A stretch of DNA of 64,000 nucleotides from assembly GCF_002258315.1 (NCBI RefSeq), contig NZ_NOYD01000005.1, forward strand, positions 329,694-393,693, given 5' to 3'. Shown here piece by piece: positions 17,847-27,250 of this stretch (its first letter is position 1; every line of letters starts with the position of its first letter). This DNA is from Rhodococcus sp. 06-462-5 (lineage in GTDB: Bacteria; Actinomycetota; Actinomycetes; Mycobacteriales; Mycobacteriaceae). The notes beneath the pieces were generated by a model. That model was not told the DNA's origin and searched no databases. It saw only the letters and a program-made list of their open reading frames with translations. Both the position numbers and the translations under genes were made by a program.

Positions 17847-19298
17847 CTACCGGAGCGCGATGTACTTGGTCTCGAGGTATTCCTCGATGCCCTCCGAGCC
17901 ACCCTCGCGTCCGAAGCCCGATTCCTTTACGCCACCGAACGGGGCGGCCGCGTCGGAGATCGCGCCCCGATTGACCCCGACCATGCCGGTGTCCAGTGCT
18001 GCCGACACCCGAAGGGCTCGGTCGAGGCTCTCGGTGTAGAAGTACGCCACCAACCCGTACCGGGTGTCGTTGGCTGCGGCGACGGCCTCGTCCTCGGTGT
18101 CGAATCCGATGATCGCCGCGACGGGCCCGAAGATCTCGTCCTGCAACAGCTTCGCGTCGGCGGGGATTCGGTCGAGCACCGTCGGCGCGTAGAAGAAGCC
18201 GGGTCCCTCGGGCGCGGCTCCGCCGGTGCGCACCCGGGCTCCCTTCGAGACGGCGTCGTCGACCAGTGCGGTGACCGTTCGACGCTGCTTGTCGTTGATG
18301 AGCGGCCCGATGTCGGTGCCGTCTCGGTCACCCGGACCGACCGTGAGCGCGTCGATCCGAGCGGTCAGCTTCGCGGTGAATTCCTCGCGCACCGAGTTGG
18401 CAACGTACAGACGATTCGCCGCTGTGCACGCCTCACCTCCGTTGCGCATCTTGGCCAGCATCGCTCCGTCGACGGCGGCGTCGACGTCTGCGTCGTCGAA
18501 CACGATGAACGGGGCGTTGCCGCCGAGCTCCATCGACGTCCGCAGGAGTCGGTCGGCTGCACTGCGCACCAGCAGTTTTCCCACCCCGGTCGAACCGGTG
18601 AACGTGATCTTTCGCAGCCTCGGATCGTCCATCAACGGTCCGGTGACGGACGCGGCGTCGGAGGCCGGGAGTATCGACAGCACGCCGCGGGGCAACCCGG
18701 CGTCGGCGAACACCTGCCCGAGGAGCAGCATCGTCAGCGGGGTGTCCTCGGCCGGTTTGACGATGACGGTGCAGCCAGCCGCCAGAGCCGGGCCGATCTT
18801 GCGGGTGCCCATGGCCAACGGAAAGTTCCACGGGGTGATCGCCAGAACCGGTCCGACCGGCGACTTGGTGACGAGGATCGAGCCGTTGCCCGCAGGGGCG
18901 GGGGTGAACCGGCCGCCGATTCGGACGGCCTCCTCACCGAACCAGCGCAGGAATTCGCTGCCGTACTTCACCTCACCGTGGCTCTCCGCCAACGACTTTC
19001 CCATTTCCAGTGTCATCAGCAGAGCGAAGTCGGCAGCACGCTCCTGCAGCAGGTCGAAGGCGCGCCGCAGAATCTCGGCTCGCTCACGAGCGGGCGTCGC
19101 CGCCCACCCCGGCTGCGCCGCGGCGGCAAGGTCGAGCGCGGTGATGCCATCGGCCGCGGTGGCGTCGGCGACGGTGGTCAACTCCTCGCCGGTTGCCGGG
19201 TTCAGCACAGCGAATCGTGCACCCGACGCCGACGGTGACTGCACGCCGCCGAGCCACAGTTCGGTGGGCAGCTTGGAGATCAGGTCTGTAGCCGACAT
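17847..19298 (-). CDS. gabD: Succinate-semialdehyde dehydrogenase (GabD; possible glutarate-semialdehyde activity)
   Basis: The 483-aa aldehyde dehydrogenase contains the NAD-fold motif FTGSTGVGKLL, the general-base segment ELGGNAPFIVFDDAD and the nucleophile in NGGEACTAANRLYV. It oxidises succinate semialdehyde from GABA, and homologues (DavD) also oxidise glutarate semialdehyde from 5-aminovalerate. It begins one base after the gabT stop, so the pair is translationally linked. Context with the DavAB-type genes at 23-25.5 kb makes both substrates plausible. Confidence 0.9.
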   Translation of the reverse strand: MSATDLISKLPTELWLGGVQSPSASGARFAVLNPATGEELTTVADATAADGITALDLAAAAQPGWAATPARERAEILRRAFDLLQERAADFALLMTLEMGKSLAESHGEVKYGSEFLRWFGEEAVRIGGRFTPAPAGNGSILVTKSPVGPVLAITPWNFPLAMGTRKIGPALAAGCTVIVKPAEDTPLTMLLLGQVFADAGLPRGVLSILPASDAASVTGPLMDDPRLRKITFTGSTGVGKLLVRSAADRLLRTSMELGGNAPFIVFDDADVDAAVDGAMLAKMRNGGEACTAANRLYVANSVREEFTAKLTARIDALTVGPGDRDGTDIGPLINDKQRRTVTALVDDAVSKGARVRTGGAAPEGPGFFYAPTVLDRIPADAKLLQDEIFGPVAAIIGFDTEDEAVAAANDTRYGLVAYFYTESLDRALRVSAALDTGMVGVNRGAISDAAAPFGGVKESGFGREGGSEGIEEYLETKYIALR

Positions 19299-19299
19299 G

Positions 19300-20664
19300 T
19301 CAGTTCCCCTGTGCCACAGCGCGCAGCGCGTCTTCGAGGACGGTGAGCGCTTCGCTCAGCAACTCGTCGGAGATCACCAGAGGAGGCAGCAACCGGATGA
19401 CGTTGCCGTAGGTACCGCACGTCAGCACGATCACCCCGGCCGCGAGTGCCGCCGCCGCAACGGCTTTGGTGGCCTCCGGGTTGGGCTCACGCCCACCCGG
19501 CACGACGAGCTCGATCGCGAGCATGGCCCCGCGGCCACGCACCTCACCGATGATGCCGACCTCGGCACTCAACGCATTCAGGCGCTCGAACACGATCCGT
19601 TCGATGTCGCGGGCGCGGGCGTTGAGGTCGAGGGTCTCCATCTGCTCGATCGACGCCAGGGCCGCGGCGCAGGCGACGGGGTTTCCGCCGTAGGTGCCGC
19701 CGAGTCCACCGGGGTGCACGGCGTCGATCAGATCGGCACGGCCGGTCACCGCGGCCAGCGGCATGCCACCTGCAATCCCCTTCGCCATGGTGATCAGATC
19801 CGGCACGACGCCTTCGTGTTCGCTCGCGAACCACGCTCCGGTGCGGGTGAATCCGGCCTGCACCTCGTCGGCGATGAACACCACGCCGTTCTCGTGTGCC
19901 CAGTCCGCCAGGGCAGGCAGGAATCCTTCTGCGGGCACGATGAAGCCGCCCTCGCCCTGGATCGGTTCGATCAGGATGGCCGCAAGATTGGCGGCGCCCA
20001 CCTGTTTTTCGATGACCGAGATCGCCCGGGCCGCAGCCTGGGCACCGGTGACCGCGGAACCGTCGGAGTTCAGGCCCTCCCTGAACGGGTAGGACATCGG
20101 CGCCCGATACACCTCAGGAGCGAACGGCCCGAACCCGCTCTTGTACGGCATCGACTTGGACGTCAGCGCCATCGTCAGATTGGTACGACCGTGGTAAGCA
20201 TGGTCGAACACGACGACAGCCGACCGCCCGGTGGCGTGACGTGCGATCTTCACGGCGTTCTCGACGGCCTCGGCACCGCTGTTGAACAGGACGCTGCGCT
20301 TGTCGTGATCCCCCGGCGTCAACTCGGCCAGTTTCTCGGCGACCTGGATGTACCCCTCGTACGGCGCGATCATGAAACACGTGTGGGTGAAGTGTGCGAC
20401 CTGATCCTGCACTGCCGCAACGACTGCCGGGTTGGACGCACCGACTGTCGTCACCGCGATTCCGGCCCCGAGGTCGATCAGCGAGTTCCCGTCGACATCG
20501 ACCACGACGCCACCGTCGGCGTCGGCCACGTACACCGGCAGCGTCGACGCCACGCCTGCACCGACGACGGCCTTGCGGCGCTGCGCCAACGCCGCCGACT
20601 TCGGACCGGGGAAGGCGGTGACGATCTTGCGCTCCTGCGGAAGTCGGTACTCGATCGAGGCCAT
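19300..20664 (-). CDS. gabT: 4-aminobutyrate aminotransferase (GabT/DavT family)
   Basis: The 454-aa class III PLP aminotransferase shows the DEVQAGFTRTGAWFA segment and the PLP lysine in ITMAKGIAGGMPL, the omega-amine transaminase signature. It moves the amino group of GABA (or 5-aminovalerate) to 2-oxoglutarate. GAAAGG precedes the ATG. It forms an operon with gabD and is divergent from a PucR-type regulator gene, 130 nt apart. Confidence 0.92.
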   Translation of the reverse strand: MASIEYRLPQERKIVTAFPGPKSAALAQRRKAVVGAGVASTLPVYVADADGGVVVDVDGNSLIDLGAGIAVTTVGASNPAVVAAVQDQVAHFTHTCFMIAPYEGYIQVAEKLAELTPGDHDKRSVLFNSGAEAVENAVKIARHATGRSAVVVFDHAYHGRTNLTMALTSKSMPYKSGFGPFAPEVYRAPMSYPFREGLNSDGSAVTGAQAAARAISVIEKQVGAANLAAILIEPIQGEGGFIVPAEGFLPALADWAHENGVVFIADEVQAGFTRTGAWFASEHEGVVPDLITMAKGIAGGMPLAAVTGRADLIDAVHPGGLGGTYGGNPVACAAALASIEQMETLDLNARARDIERIVFERLNALSAEVGIIGEVRGRGAMLAIELVVPGGREPNPEATKAVAAAALAAGVIVLTCGTYGNVIRLLPPLVISDELLSEALTVLEDALRAVAQGN

Positions 20665-20794
20665 GGTCGCACCTTTCGTGTGGGCTTGTTCAGCCAGTAT
20701 GCGACTCTCCGAGCGAGACAGCGGGACGCCATTTCGTACACATCAGGACGAGATCGCACTCCATTTCGGCAGCGACAGGGCTACAGTTCGACTG

Positions 20795-22291
20795 GTGAGC
20801 GTGCAGATGTCCTGGCTGCTGAGGCAGCAACACCTCCGCCTGAGTCATCGCGGCGGACCGGAGCGCAGCACTGCGCCGATCACCTTCGCACAGGCGACCG
20901 AACTCACCGATCCGAGCCCCTGGCTGTCCGGCGGTGAACTGATTCTCACGACCGGGCTCGGCTTCGATGCCGACGGCCCGGCTCTGGCCACCTACGTCCG
21001 GACTCTTGCGGCCGCGGGTGTCGCCTGCCTCGGGTTCGGAGTCGGGTTGTCCCACAGCACAATTCCGCGTCACATTCTCGACGCGGCCGAGGATGTCGGC
21101 CTTCCCGTCGTCGAGGTCCCCTACGACACCCCGTTCGCCGCCGTGATCAGAGCGGTCATGAAGCGCATAGCCGAGCAGGAATACGAGCAGGTTCTGCGCG
21201 CGGCCTCGGTCCAGACCCGCATCACTCGGGCAGCGTTGCACGGCGGCGTCGACGCGATCGTTCGCGAACTGGCCGTCGCCACGTCCACGTCGGTGGCACT
21301 GATCGGCAATCGCACCGAATCGTTCCATCCCGCCTCCGCAGCCGATCTCGTCGAGCGTGCCCGCGACGTCGCCCGCAGCATTCGCCCGTCGTCGTCACCG
21401 GCCACGGTCTCGGTCAGCGAACCGGGGTGCACCGTCACTCTGCACTCCGTCGCGATCTCCGGCGGGGCGTCGAGCTATCTCGCCATTCGAACCGCGGGCC
21501 CGGTGACGGGCGTCGAGCAGATCCTGCTCGGGCACGCGGTGTCGCTGGTGACACTCGAACTCGAGAAGCCCACGCGGCTGCGCGCCGAGCAGTCCCGACT
21601 CAACACGCTCGCGCTCGGGTTACTACTGGACGGCCATCTACCTTCCCCTGACGGCTCTGCGCTACCGAGCTATCTCGTCGACGCCGCCGACGACGACTCT
21701 CGCGTCAGGGTTGCGATGGTCCGCGGACCGGCCGAGCGCGTCGTCGAGGCCATCGATGCCGAGTGCCGGGCCCGGGCGCGGCCCACGTTCGCGCGCAAGA
21801 CCGATACCGGTGTCGCGGTGTTGTTGCGCGGTACCGACGACTCCGATGTCGTTGCTCGACTGCTCGATTCACTGCCGAGGTCGGTGTGCGTCGGACTGAG
21901 TTCCAGCCACCACATCACCGAGACCCCCGTTGCGGCGCAGCAGGCTTCGCTCGCGTGCGCAGCGGCCGGCGCGAGCGATCGGATCGTCGAGTTCACCGGA
22001 TCGATGCTGTTGGCTTCCGAACCGGTGCAGGAGTCGTTGCGTGCCATGGCTGCCGTCACCATCGCGGTACTGGCCGAGTACGACCGCACCCACTCCGCCG
22101 ATCTGGTGGCATCACTCCGGGCTTTCCTCGAGGCGAACGGGCATTGGGAAACCGCTGCGGCGCACCTGTCCGTTCATCGTCACACGCTGAGGAACCGGAT
22201 CACGCGGTGCGAGGAATTGCTCGCGGTGGATCTGGCGTCGGCGCGGGTGCGAGCCGAACTGTTGCTCTCACTGCTTGCCACGACGACGTGA
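20795..22291 (+). CDS. PucR family regulator, probable gab activator
   Basis: The 498-aa protein has an N-terminal PurC-like domain (FAQATELTDPSPWLSGGELILTTG split over ~30-60), a central region and a C-terminal PucR helix-turn-helix (GHWETAAAHLSVHRHTLRNR). Such proteins control amine, purine or GABA catabolism. The frame is open upstream into gabT, so the start is uncertain. The GTG at 20795 (VSVQMSWLLRQQH) or the ATG at 20807 are the sensible choices, and neither has a clear ribosome site, which fits a leaderless message. Its position opposite gabT suggests control of gabTD. Confidence 0.82.
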   Translation: MSVQMSWLLRQQHLRLSHRGGPERSTAPITFAQATELTDPSPWLSGGELILTTGLGFDADGPALATYVRTLAAAGVACLGFGVGLSHSTIPRHILDAAEDVGLPVVEVPYDTPFAAVIRAVMKRIAEQEYEQVLRAASVQTRITRAALHGGVDAIVRELAVATSTSVALIGNRTESFHPASAADLVERARDVARSIRPSSSPATVSVSEPGCTVTLHSVAISGGASSYLAIRTAGPVTGVEQILLGHAVSLVTLELEKPTRLRAEQSRLNTLALGLLLDGHLPSPDGSALPSYLVDAADDDSRVRVAMVRGPAERVVEAIDAECRARARPTFARKTDTGVAVLLRGTDDSDVVARLLDSLPRSVCVGLSSSHHITETPVAAQQASLACAAAGASDRIVEFTGSMLLASEPVQESLRAMAAVTIAVLAEYDRTHSADLVASLRAFLEANGHWETAAAHLSVHRHTLRNRITRCEELLAVDLASARVRAELLLSLLATTT

Positions 22292-22319
22292 ATATCGGCA
22301 ATCGTGTCAGGATCTCCCG

Positions 22320-23030
22320 ATGACCACGCCTCGTCCCGAACCCCACATTGCCATCGCAACTGCGAAATCGGTTCGGCTCGGAGTTCTGCTGGCGGCAGTC
22401 GGTGGATTCCTCGACGCGTACACGTTCATCACCCGGGGCGGCGTGTTCGCCGGCGCACAGACCGGCAACGTTGTCCTGCTCGGTGTCGATGTCGCGGGTG
22501 GCCGATGGGTCGAGGCGCTGGCCTTTCTGCCCCCGTTGGCTGCCTTCGTCCTGGGCGTCGCGACCGCAGAATTCATCGCGCTGCCCGCGGTTGCGAAGAT
22601 CGTACGACGACCGGTGCGGGCGGTTCTGGTGTTCGAGATCCTCGTGGTCCTCGTCGTCGGATTCCTGCCGGCGACGGTGCCCGATGCGGCGGTCTCGGTG
22701 ATCCTCGCCCACGTTGCCGGCGTACAGGTGACCACCTTTCGCGTACTGGTGGATTCGCCGTTCAACACCACCATGACGACCGGGAATCTCCGCAGCATGG
22801 CGATGGCCGCATTCCATCGGGTGGTCGAACACGATCTCGAGGCCGGAACCCGCGCCCGACGGTTCGGCGCGGTGATCTCGGGATTCTTCGGCGGGGCGCT
22901 GCTCGGTGCAGTTGCGGTCGAGCTGTTCGGGTTACGGGCGATCTGGGTGGTTGCCCTCATGCTCACCATCGCGCTGGCACTGTTCGTGTTCGACGAGCGC
23001 TCCCCCCGGCCGCGATCGACGAAGCACTGA
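22320..23030 (+). CDS. DUF1275 (YoaK) family membrane protein
   Basis: The 236-aa protein contains about six hydrophobic segments and the family blocks GGFLDAYTFITRGGVFAGAQTGN near the start and VLVDSPFNTTMTTGN in the middle. The function of YoaK/DUF1275 proteins is unknown, and transport has been suggested. AGGAT precedes the ATG at 7 nt. It follows the PucR gene by 28 nt and is convergent with the L-amino acid monooxygenase gene, 7 nt apart. Confidence 0.85.
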   Translation: MTTPRPEPHIAIATAKSVRLGVLLAAVGGFLDAYTFITRGGVFAGAQTGNVVLLGVDVAGGRWVEALAFLPPLAAFVLGVATAEFIALPAVAKIVRRPVRAVLVFEILVVLVVGFLPATVPDAAVSVILAHVAGVQVTTFRVLVDSPFNTTMTTGNLRSMAMAAFHRVVEHDLEAGTRARRFGAVISGFFGGALLGAVAVELFGLRAIWVVALMLTIALALFVFDERSPRPRSTKH

Positions 23031-23037
23031 GCGAACG

Positions 23038-24723
23038 CTAGTCGCCCAATCGAAGTGGTGCGATGGCATCGAACACATCGCCCGGCCCCGGGTTGCCCTC
23101 GGCCGACGTTCCTCCCAGATGATGTACGACGCCCCACACCGCATTGAGTGCAGTGTGAATGGCACCCTCGGCCCACCCCGCCGTCCACGAGATGTCGTCG
23201 CCGGCAAGGAAGATTCCTCGATGTCGCGGGTCGAGTCGGTGTTGCACGAAGTGCGTGAACAGCCGTTCCTGGTAGCGGTAGTGACCCGGCAGGTTGGCTT
23301 TGAAGGCACCCATGAAATCGCGTTCGGTTTCCCAGGACAGCGTCACCGGCGTCGAGATGATGTGACTGCGGAAATCGACGCCCGGGTAGATCTCCTCGAG
23401 CGAGCGCAGCATGATGTTCATGCGCTCGGTCGGGTCGAGCGCCAGCAGCTTGAGCGAATCGTCGGACCACGTGTAGGACAGGCAGATCAAGCCAGGCTTG
23501 CCCTCGCCCTGGTCGAGTAGGTAGGTGCCCCGGCTCATTCGGTCGGTCAGCGTCATGCTGACCACATCGCGGCCGGTGACCGGATCCTTGTCCTTCCAGA
23601 ACGGCCGGTCGACTAGTGCGAAAACCTTGGTCGAACCCATGTAGTGGGTGCGTTCGATGGCGGTCCAGTGGTCGATGGGAAACAGATCGTCGTCACACCT
23701 GATGTTGCTGAGCAGCATCCAACTCTGGGCGGTCACGACGGCGGCCGCGTACGTGCGAATGTTGCCGCGGTCGTCGTGGATCGTGGTGCCGCCGTCGGTA
23801 CGTCTGATCTCGGTGACGCGCGACATCGTGGTGCCGCCGTTCAGTGACGCCACCGACGTTCCCGCGGGCCAGTGCGCCATGTTCGCAGGCGATTCGGTCC
23901 ACAGCCGCATCGGCAGTTGCTGCGAGCCGCCGACGATTCCGCGGTGGTGGTCGTCCGCTGCCGTGATGACGACTCGAAGGATCTCGAGGATCGAGTTGGG
24001 ATAGTCGGTGTCCCAGCCACCCGTTCCGAAACCGACCTGGCCGAACAGCTCTCGCATCCGAAACGACGAGAAGTGTTCGGATGCGGCCAGGAATCCGTAG
24101 AAGGTCTGATCGTCGAACTTCACGATCAGCTCGTTCCAGATTCGCTTGATCTCGGCAACGTCGCGCCTGCGAACGGCACGCTGCAGTGGAATCAGTTCGG
24201 CGTGTTCCTCGAGCGTCCGGTTCCACGCGTCGGCGACCTCGGCGAACACCGGCGGTAGATCCTCGAGCTTCTGGGCGTAATGGCTCTCGCCCTTGAGGTC
24301 GATCACCGTACTGGGGGTCGCTTCTGCCAACGGGTTCGGAAAGGGCGTGGTCTCGAGGCCGACTGCGTCGAGGTAGTGGAACAGCGCAGTCGACGACGGC
24401 GGAAACCGCATCGCACCCATCTCGGCCACCACACCCGGGTGCCCCTCGAAGGGCACCGACCGCATCCGGCCGCCGATCCGATCCGATTCGTAGACAACGG
24501 GTTCCAGGCCGAGCCTGAGCAGTTCGTGGGCGACGACCATGCCGGCGAGTCCGCCGCCGATCACTGCGACCTTCGTACCGAGGGCTGCGTCGGGAACGCT
24601 GCCGAGGCCGGCCGGGTGCGCCAGGTAGTCGTCGTAGGCGAACGGGAAGTCCGGACCGAACATCGTGAGCGGCTGGTCGGCCTCGGATTCGATCGCGCTG
24701 TCCGGGGTGACGGGTGTGGTCAT
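23038..24723 (-). CDS. davB: L-amino acid 2-monooxygenase (lysine/arginine; DavB family)
   Basis: The 561-aa FAD protein resembles Pseudomonas lysine 2-monooxygenase DavB along its whole length. Shared parts include FGPDFPFAYDDYLAHPAGLG at the start, the dinucleotide motif VAVIGGGLAGMVVAHELL, EMGAMRFPPSSTALFHY, GQVGFGTGGWD and the C-terminal NPGPGDVFDAIAP. IaaM tryptophan monooxygenase is a more distant relative. The reaction is oxidative decarboxylation of an L-amino acid to its amide, one carbon shorter. It overlaps the amidase gene by ATGA. The substrate (Lys or Arg) is not settled, and the nearby ureohydrolase favours Arg. Confidence 0.9.
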   Translation of the reverse strand: MTTPVTPDSAIESEADQPLTMFGPDFPFAYDDYLAHPAGLGSVPDAALGTKVAVIGGGLAGMVVAHELLRLGLEPVVYESDRIGGRMRSVPFEGHPGVVAEMGAMRFPPSSTALFHYLDAVGLETTPFPNPLAEATPSTVIDLKGESHYAQKLEDLPPVFAEVADAWNRTLEEHAELIPLQRAVRRRDVAEIKRIWNELIVKFDDQTFYGFLAASEHFSSFRMRELFGQVGFGTGGWDTDYPNSILEILRVVITAADDHHRGIVGGSQQLPMRLWTESPANMAHWPAGTSVASLNGGTTMSRVTEIRRTDGGTTIHDDRGNIRTYAAAVVTAQSWMLLSNIRCDDDLFPIDHWTAIERTHYMGSTKVFALVDRPFWKDKDPVTGRDVVSMTLTDRMSRGTYLLDQGEGKPGLICLSYTWSDDSLKLLALDPTERMNIMLRSLEEIYPGVDFRSHIISTPVTLSWETERDFMGAFKANLPGHYRYQERLFTHFVQHRLDPRHRGIFLAGDDISWTAGWAEGAIHTALNAVWGVVHHLGGTSAEGNPGPGDVFDAIAPLRLGD

Positions 24724-25541
24724 CGGTCGGTCTCCTGCTCGGACCGCGAGGGTCCTGTCGGGTAGAGGTCGGTACGGCGATCGGCCAGGTGGGTGTTGAC
24801 CGAACGGGATCGAGCGAGCTCGGCCGGATCCAGATCAACCGTCAGAAGCTCCTCGTGCGCGCCTGCTCGCGCGAGGTCGCTGCCACTCGGCGCGACGGCA
24901 CAGGTCTGTCCGCAGTACGTCAGACTCGTCTCCGTACCACAGCGATTGACGTAGGTGACGAACAGTTGACTCTCGTACGCGCGCGTCGGAACGACGTGGG
25001 TTGCGATGATCTCGAACGGAGTCATCAGTCCCGTCGGGACGATCAACCACTGCGTTCCGGCATCGGCGTGCGCACGAACGGTTTCCGGGAATTCGACGTC
25101 GTAGCAGGTGAGCAGACCGCAGCGCAGTCCGCCGAAGTCGAACTGCACCAACAGTTCCGGCCCAGGTGTGAAGTGAGCGCGATCGAGTTCACCGAACAGG
25201 TGGGTCTTGCGGTAGCGCGCCACCGACCGTCCTGATGCATCGATCACCTGCACCGCATTGAACAGGTTGACACCACTGCGTTCGGGATACCCGTAGACGA
25301 TTGCGACGCAGTGGGATCGAGCGATCGTCGACACCCTCTCGAAGATCGGTCCGTCGAACGGTTCGGCTCGTTCGAGCACGAGATCACCGATGTCGTATCC
25401 ACTGACCGACATCTCCGGGGTCACCAGGATCGACGCGCCTGCAGAGGCCGCACGCCTCGCGGCATCGTCGAGTGCGGCGAGGTTCGCGTCGACATCGCCG
25501 GCAAGCTCCGGCCCTTGGTACAGCGACACGGTGACGGTCAT
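24720..25541 (-). CDS. davA: Nitrilase-superfamily omega-amidase (DavA-like)
   Basis: The 273-aa protein has the Glu43-Lys112-Cys146 triad of nitrilase-family amidases (PEMSVSGYD, YRKTHLFGELD, LTCYDVEFPE). It resembles DavA 5-aminovaleramidase, including IVYGYPER. It would hydrolyse the amide made by the coupled monooxygenase (5-aminovaleramide or 4-guanidinobutyramide) to the acid plus ammonia. The ATG start overlaps the XRE regulator stop by ATGA, and its own stop overlaps the monooxygenase start, so three genes are coupled in series. Confidence 0.9.
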   Translation of the reverse strand: MTVTVSLYQGPELAGDVDANLAALDDAARRAASAGASILVTPEMSVSGYDIGDLVLERAEPFDGPIFERVSTIARSHCVAIVYGYPERSGVNLFNAVQVIDASGRSVARYRKTHLFGELDRAHFTPGPELLVQFDFGGLRCGLLTCYDVEFPETVRAHADAGTQWLIVPTGLMTPFEIIATHVVPTRAYESQLFVTYVNRCGTETSLTYCGQTCAVAPSGSDLARAGAHEELLTVDLDPAELARSRSVNTHLADRRTDLYPTGPSRSEQETDR

Positions 25542-26170
25542 GCCTGCAACTCCTGTTTCCTCATCGGCAACTCCTCGGGCAGCGCGGGTGCCAACACCCA
25601 CAGGACCCGAGCACCGTCCTTGCCTTCGGCTCGAAAACTGTGCCTGCGACGCGGCGAGAAGGTGAACGCATCTCCAGGACCGAGCAGCACCTCGTCACCC
25701 GCGAACGTACCGTCCGCTTCGGCCTCGAAGGTCACCCGCAACTCGCCCGTGATCACGTGCACGAATGTCACGTCGAGCGGAAGTGTGTACGCCTCGGCTC
25801 CGCTGCCGCCACCGGCGTCGATGTGACCCAGCAGCACCTGCACCCGGCGCTCCCCCACCGGCGTCAGTAGGTACTCGGTCATCGCTTCCCCGCCGAACAT
25901 GATGCGCGGCAACGACTGCGCACGGACCACCTCACCGGACGGCACGTCGTCGAACAGCGATCCGACCGGAAGCTCCAAGGCGGCACAGACTCGAACCAGG
26001 GACGCCACCGACGCATTGACCTGGTCGCGTTCGAGCTTGGACAGATATCCCTTGGTCACTCCACAGGCGTCGGCGAGTGCGTCGAGAGTCAGGCGCTTCT
26101 TCTGCCGAGCCTCCTTGAGCCGCGCACCGATACGCGGCGCATCGCCGACGACCGACGTAGCAAGGGACAC
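25538..26170 (-). CDS. XRE-cupin transcriptional regulator
   Basis: The 210-aa protein joins an N-terminal helix-turn-helix ([21 protein letters not shown]) to a C-terminal cupin domain (residues ~110-195, with [16 protein letters not shown] and [16 protein letters not shown]). This is the layout of PuuR-like regulators of polyamine and amino acid catabolism. The GTG start is preceded by GAGAGGCGAGAG. It is the first gene of the regulator-amidase-monooxygenase operon and is divergent from the ureohydrolase gene, so it probably controls both. Confidence 0.88.
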   Translation of the reverse strand: MSLATSVVGDAPRIGARLKEARQKKRLTLDALADACGVTKGYLSKLERDQVNASVASLVRVCAALELPVGSLFDDVPSGEVVRAQSLPRIMFGGEAMTEYLLTPVGERRVQVLLGHIDAGGGSGAEAYTLPLDVTFVHVITGELRVTFEAEADGTFAGDEVLLGPGDAFTFSPRRRHSFRAEGKDGARVLWVLAPALPEELPMRKQELQA

Positions 26171-26190
26171 TGCTCTCGCCTCTCAGGAAA

Positions 26191-26225
26191 CTTGTGTTGA
26201 CAAGATCGAGCATCAGAGTAACGCT
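26191..26225 (+). promoter_or_regulatory. Candidate promoter and operator of the ureohydrolase gene
   Basis: CTTGT and ACAAG (26191-26204) form an inverted repeat that overlaps a TTGACA box at 26197-26202. A TAACGC lies 16 nt downstream as a weak -10. A regulator bound to the palindrome would compete with RNA polymerase. The XRE-cupin protein encoded divergently is the obvious candidate. Confidence 0.4.
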
Positions 26226-26286
26226 TGCCGGGCGAACTGGTCGACCCAACAGTCACCGGACTGATGACAATTCGGAAGGAATCTCG

Positions 26287-27246
26287 ATGAACCCGAGCAA
26301 TCCCGAGCACCCACCGATCGGTCCGGTCGACGCCACCAAGGTCCCCCGCTTCGCCGAGCCGACCACCTTCGCGCGGCTGCCCCGTCTCGACGAGGTGTCC
26401 CGCGCCGACGTCACCATCCTCGGTGTGCCGTTCGATTCCGGCGTGAGTTACCGTCCCGGCGCCCGCTTCGGCCCGGGTCACATCAGAGCGGCCTCGAAAC
26501 TGTTGCGCCCGTACAACCCTGCGCTGAAGGTCTCACCCTTCGCCCGCCAACAGGTGGCGGATTTCGGTGACATCGGCGTCAATCCGTTCGACATCACCGA
26601 GGCCCTGACCACGGTGCACGACGCGGTGACGGACCTGCGCGCCGACGGCTCGTCGGTTCTCACCCTCGGCGGCGACCACACCATCGCACTGCCGATTCTG
26701 CGTTCGCTCGCACGCGATCACGGGCCGATCGCGGTACTGCACTTCGACGCGCACCTCGATACGTGGGACACGTATTTCGGTGCTCCCTACACTCACGGCA
26801 CACCGTTCCGACGGGCAAGCGAAGAAGGTCTGATCGATCTCGAACGCTCACAGCACATCGGCATTCGCGGCCCGCTCTACAGCGAGCAGGACCTCGAGGA
26901 CGATCGGGTGCTCGGGTTCCAGGTGATTCGGTCCGACGACTACGAGGTCGACGGCGTGGCCAGCATCGTCGAGCGGATGCGTCGTCGCCTCGACGGTGGC
27001 CCGGTCTACGTCTCGGTCGACATCGACGTACTCGACCCAGCACACGCTCCGGGCACCGGCACTCCCGAAGCCGGGGGAATGACCTCTCGCGAACTGTTGA
27101 ACACGCTGCGTGGACTCGTCGGCCTGAACGTGGTCGGTGCCGACATCGTCGAGGTCGCGCCTGCGTACGACCACGCCGAGATCACCGGAATCGCCGCGGC
27201 TCACGTGGCCTACGAACTGCTCTCGGTGCTGGCCCTCAACCGATAG
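26287..27246 (+). CDS. Ureohydrolase (guanidinobutyrase/agmatinase family)
   Basis: The 319-aa protein has the three Mn-binding motifs of the arginase superfamily: [14 protein letters not shown] and [14 protein letters not shown]. It also has the agmatinase-type GTGTPEAGG, and the same length as Pseudomonas GbuA. It would release urea from 4-guanidinobutyrate (giving GABA) or agmatine (giving putrescine). GGAAGGA precedes the ATG. An upstream in-frame reading would run into the palindromic promoter. Position next to the amidase-monooxygenase operon and GABA genes favours guanidinobutyrase. Agmatinase remains possible. Confidence 0.88.
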   Translation: MNPSNPEHPPIGPVDATKVPRFAEPTTFARLPRLDEVSRADVTILGVPFDSGVSYRPGARFGPGHIRAASKLLRPYNPALKVSPFARQQVADFGDIGVNPFDITEALTTVHDAVTDLRADGSSVLTLGGDHTIALPILRSLARDHGPIAVLHFDAHLDTWDTYFGAPYTHGTPFRRASEEGLIDLERSQHIGIRGPLYSEQDLEDDRVLGFQVIRSDDYEVDGVASIVERMRRRLDGGPVYVSVDIDVLDPAHAPGTGTPEAGGMTSRELLNTLRGLVGLNVVGADIVEVAPAYDHAEITGIAAAHVAYELLSVLALNR

Positions 27247-27250
27247 AACG

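Noticed and set aside
20432..20794. Extended N-terminus of the gab PucR regulator
   Set aside because: Overlaps gabT in antisense and lacks PurC-domain features.
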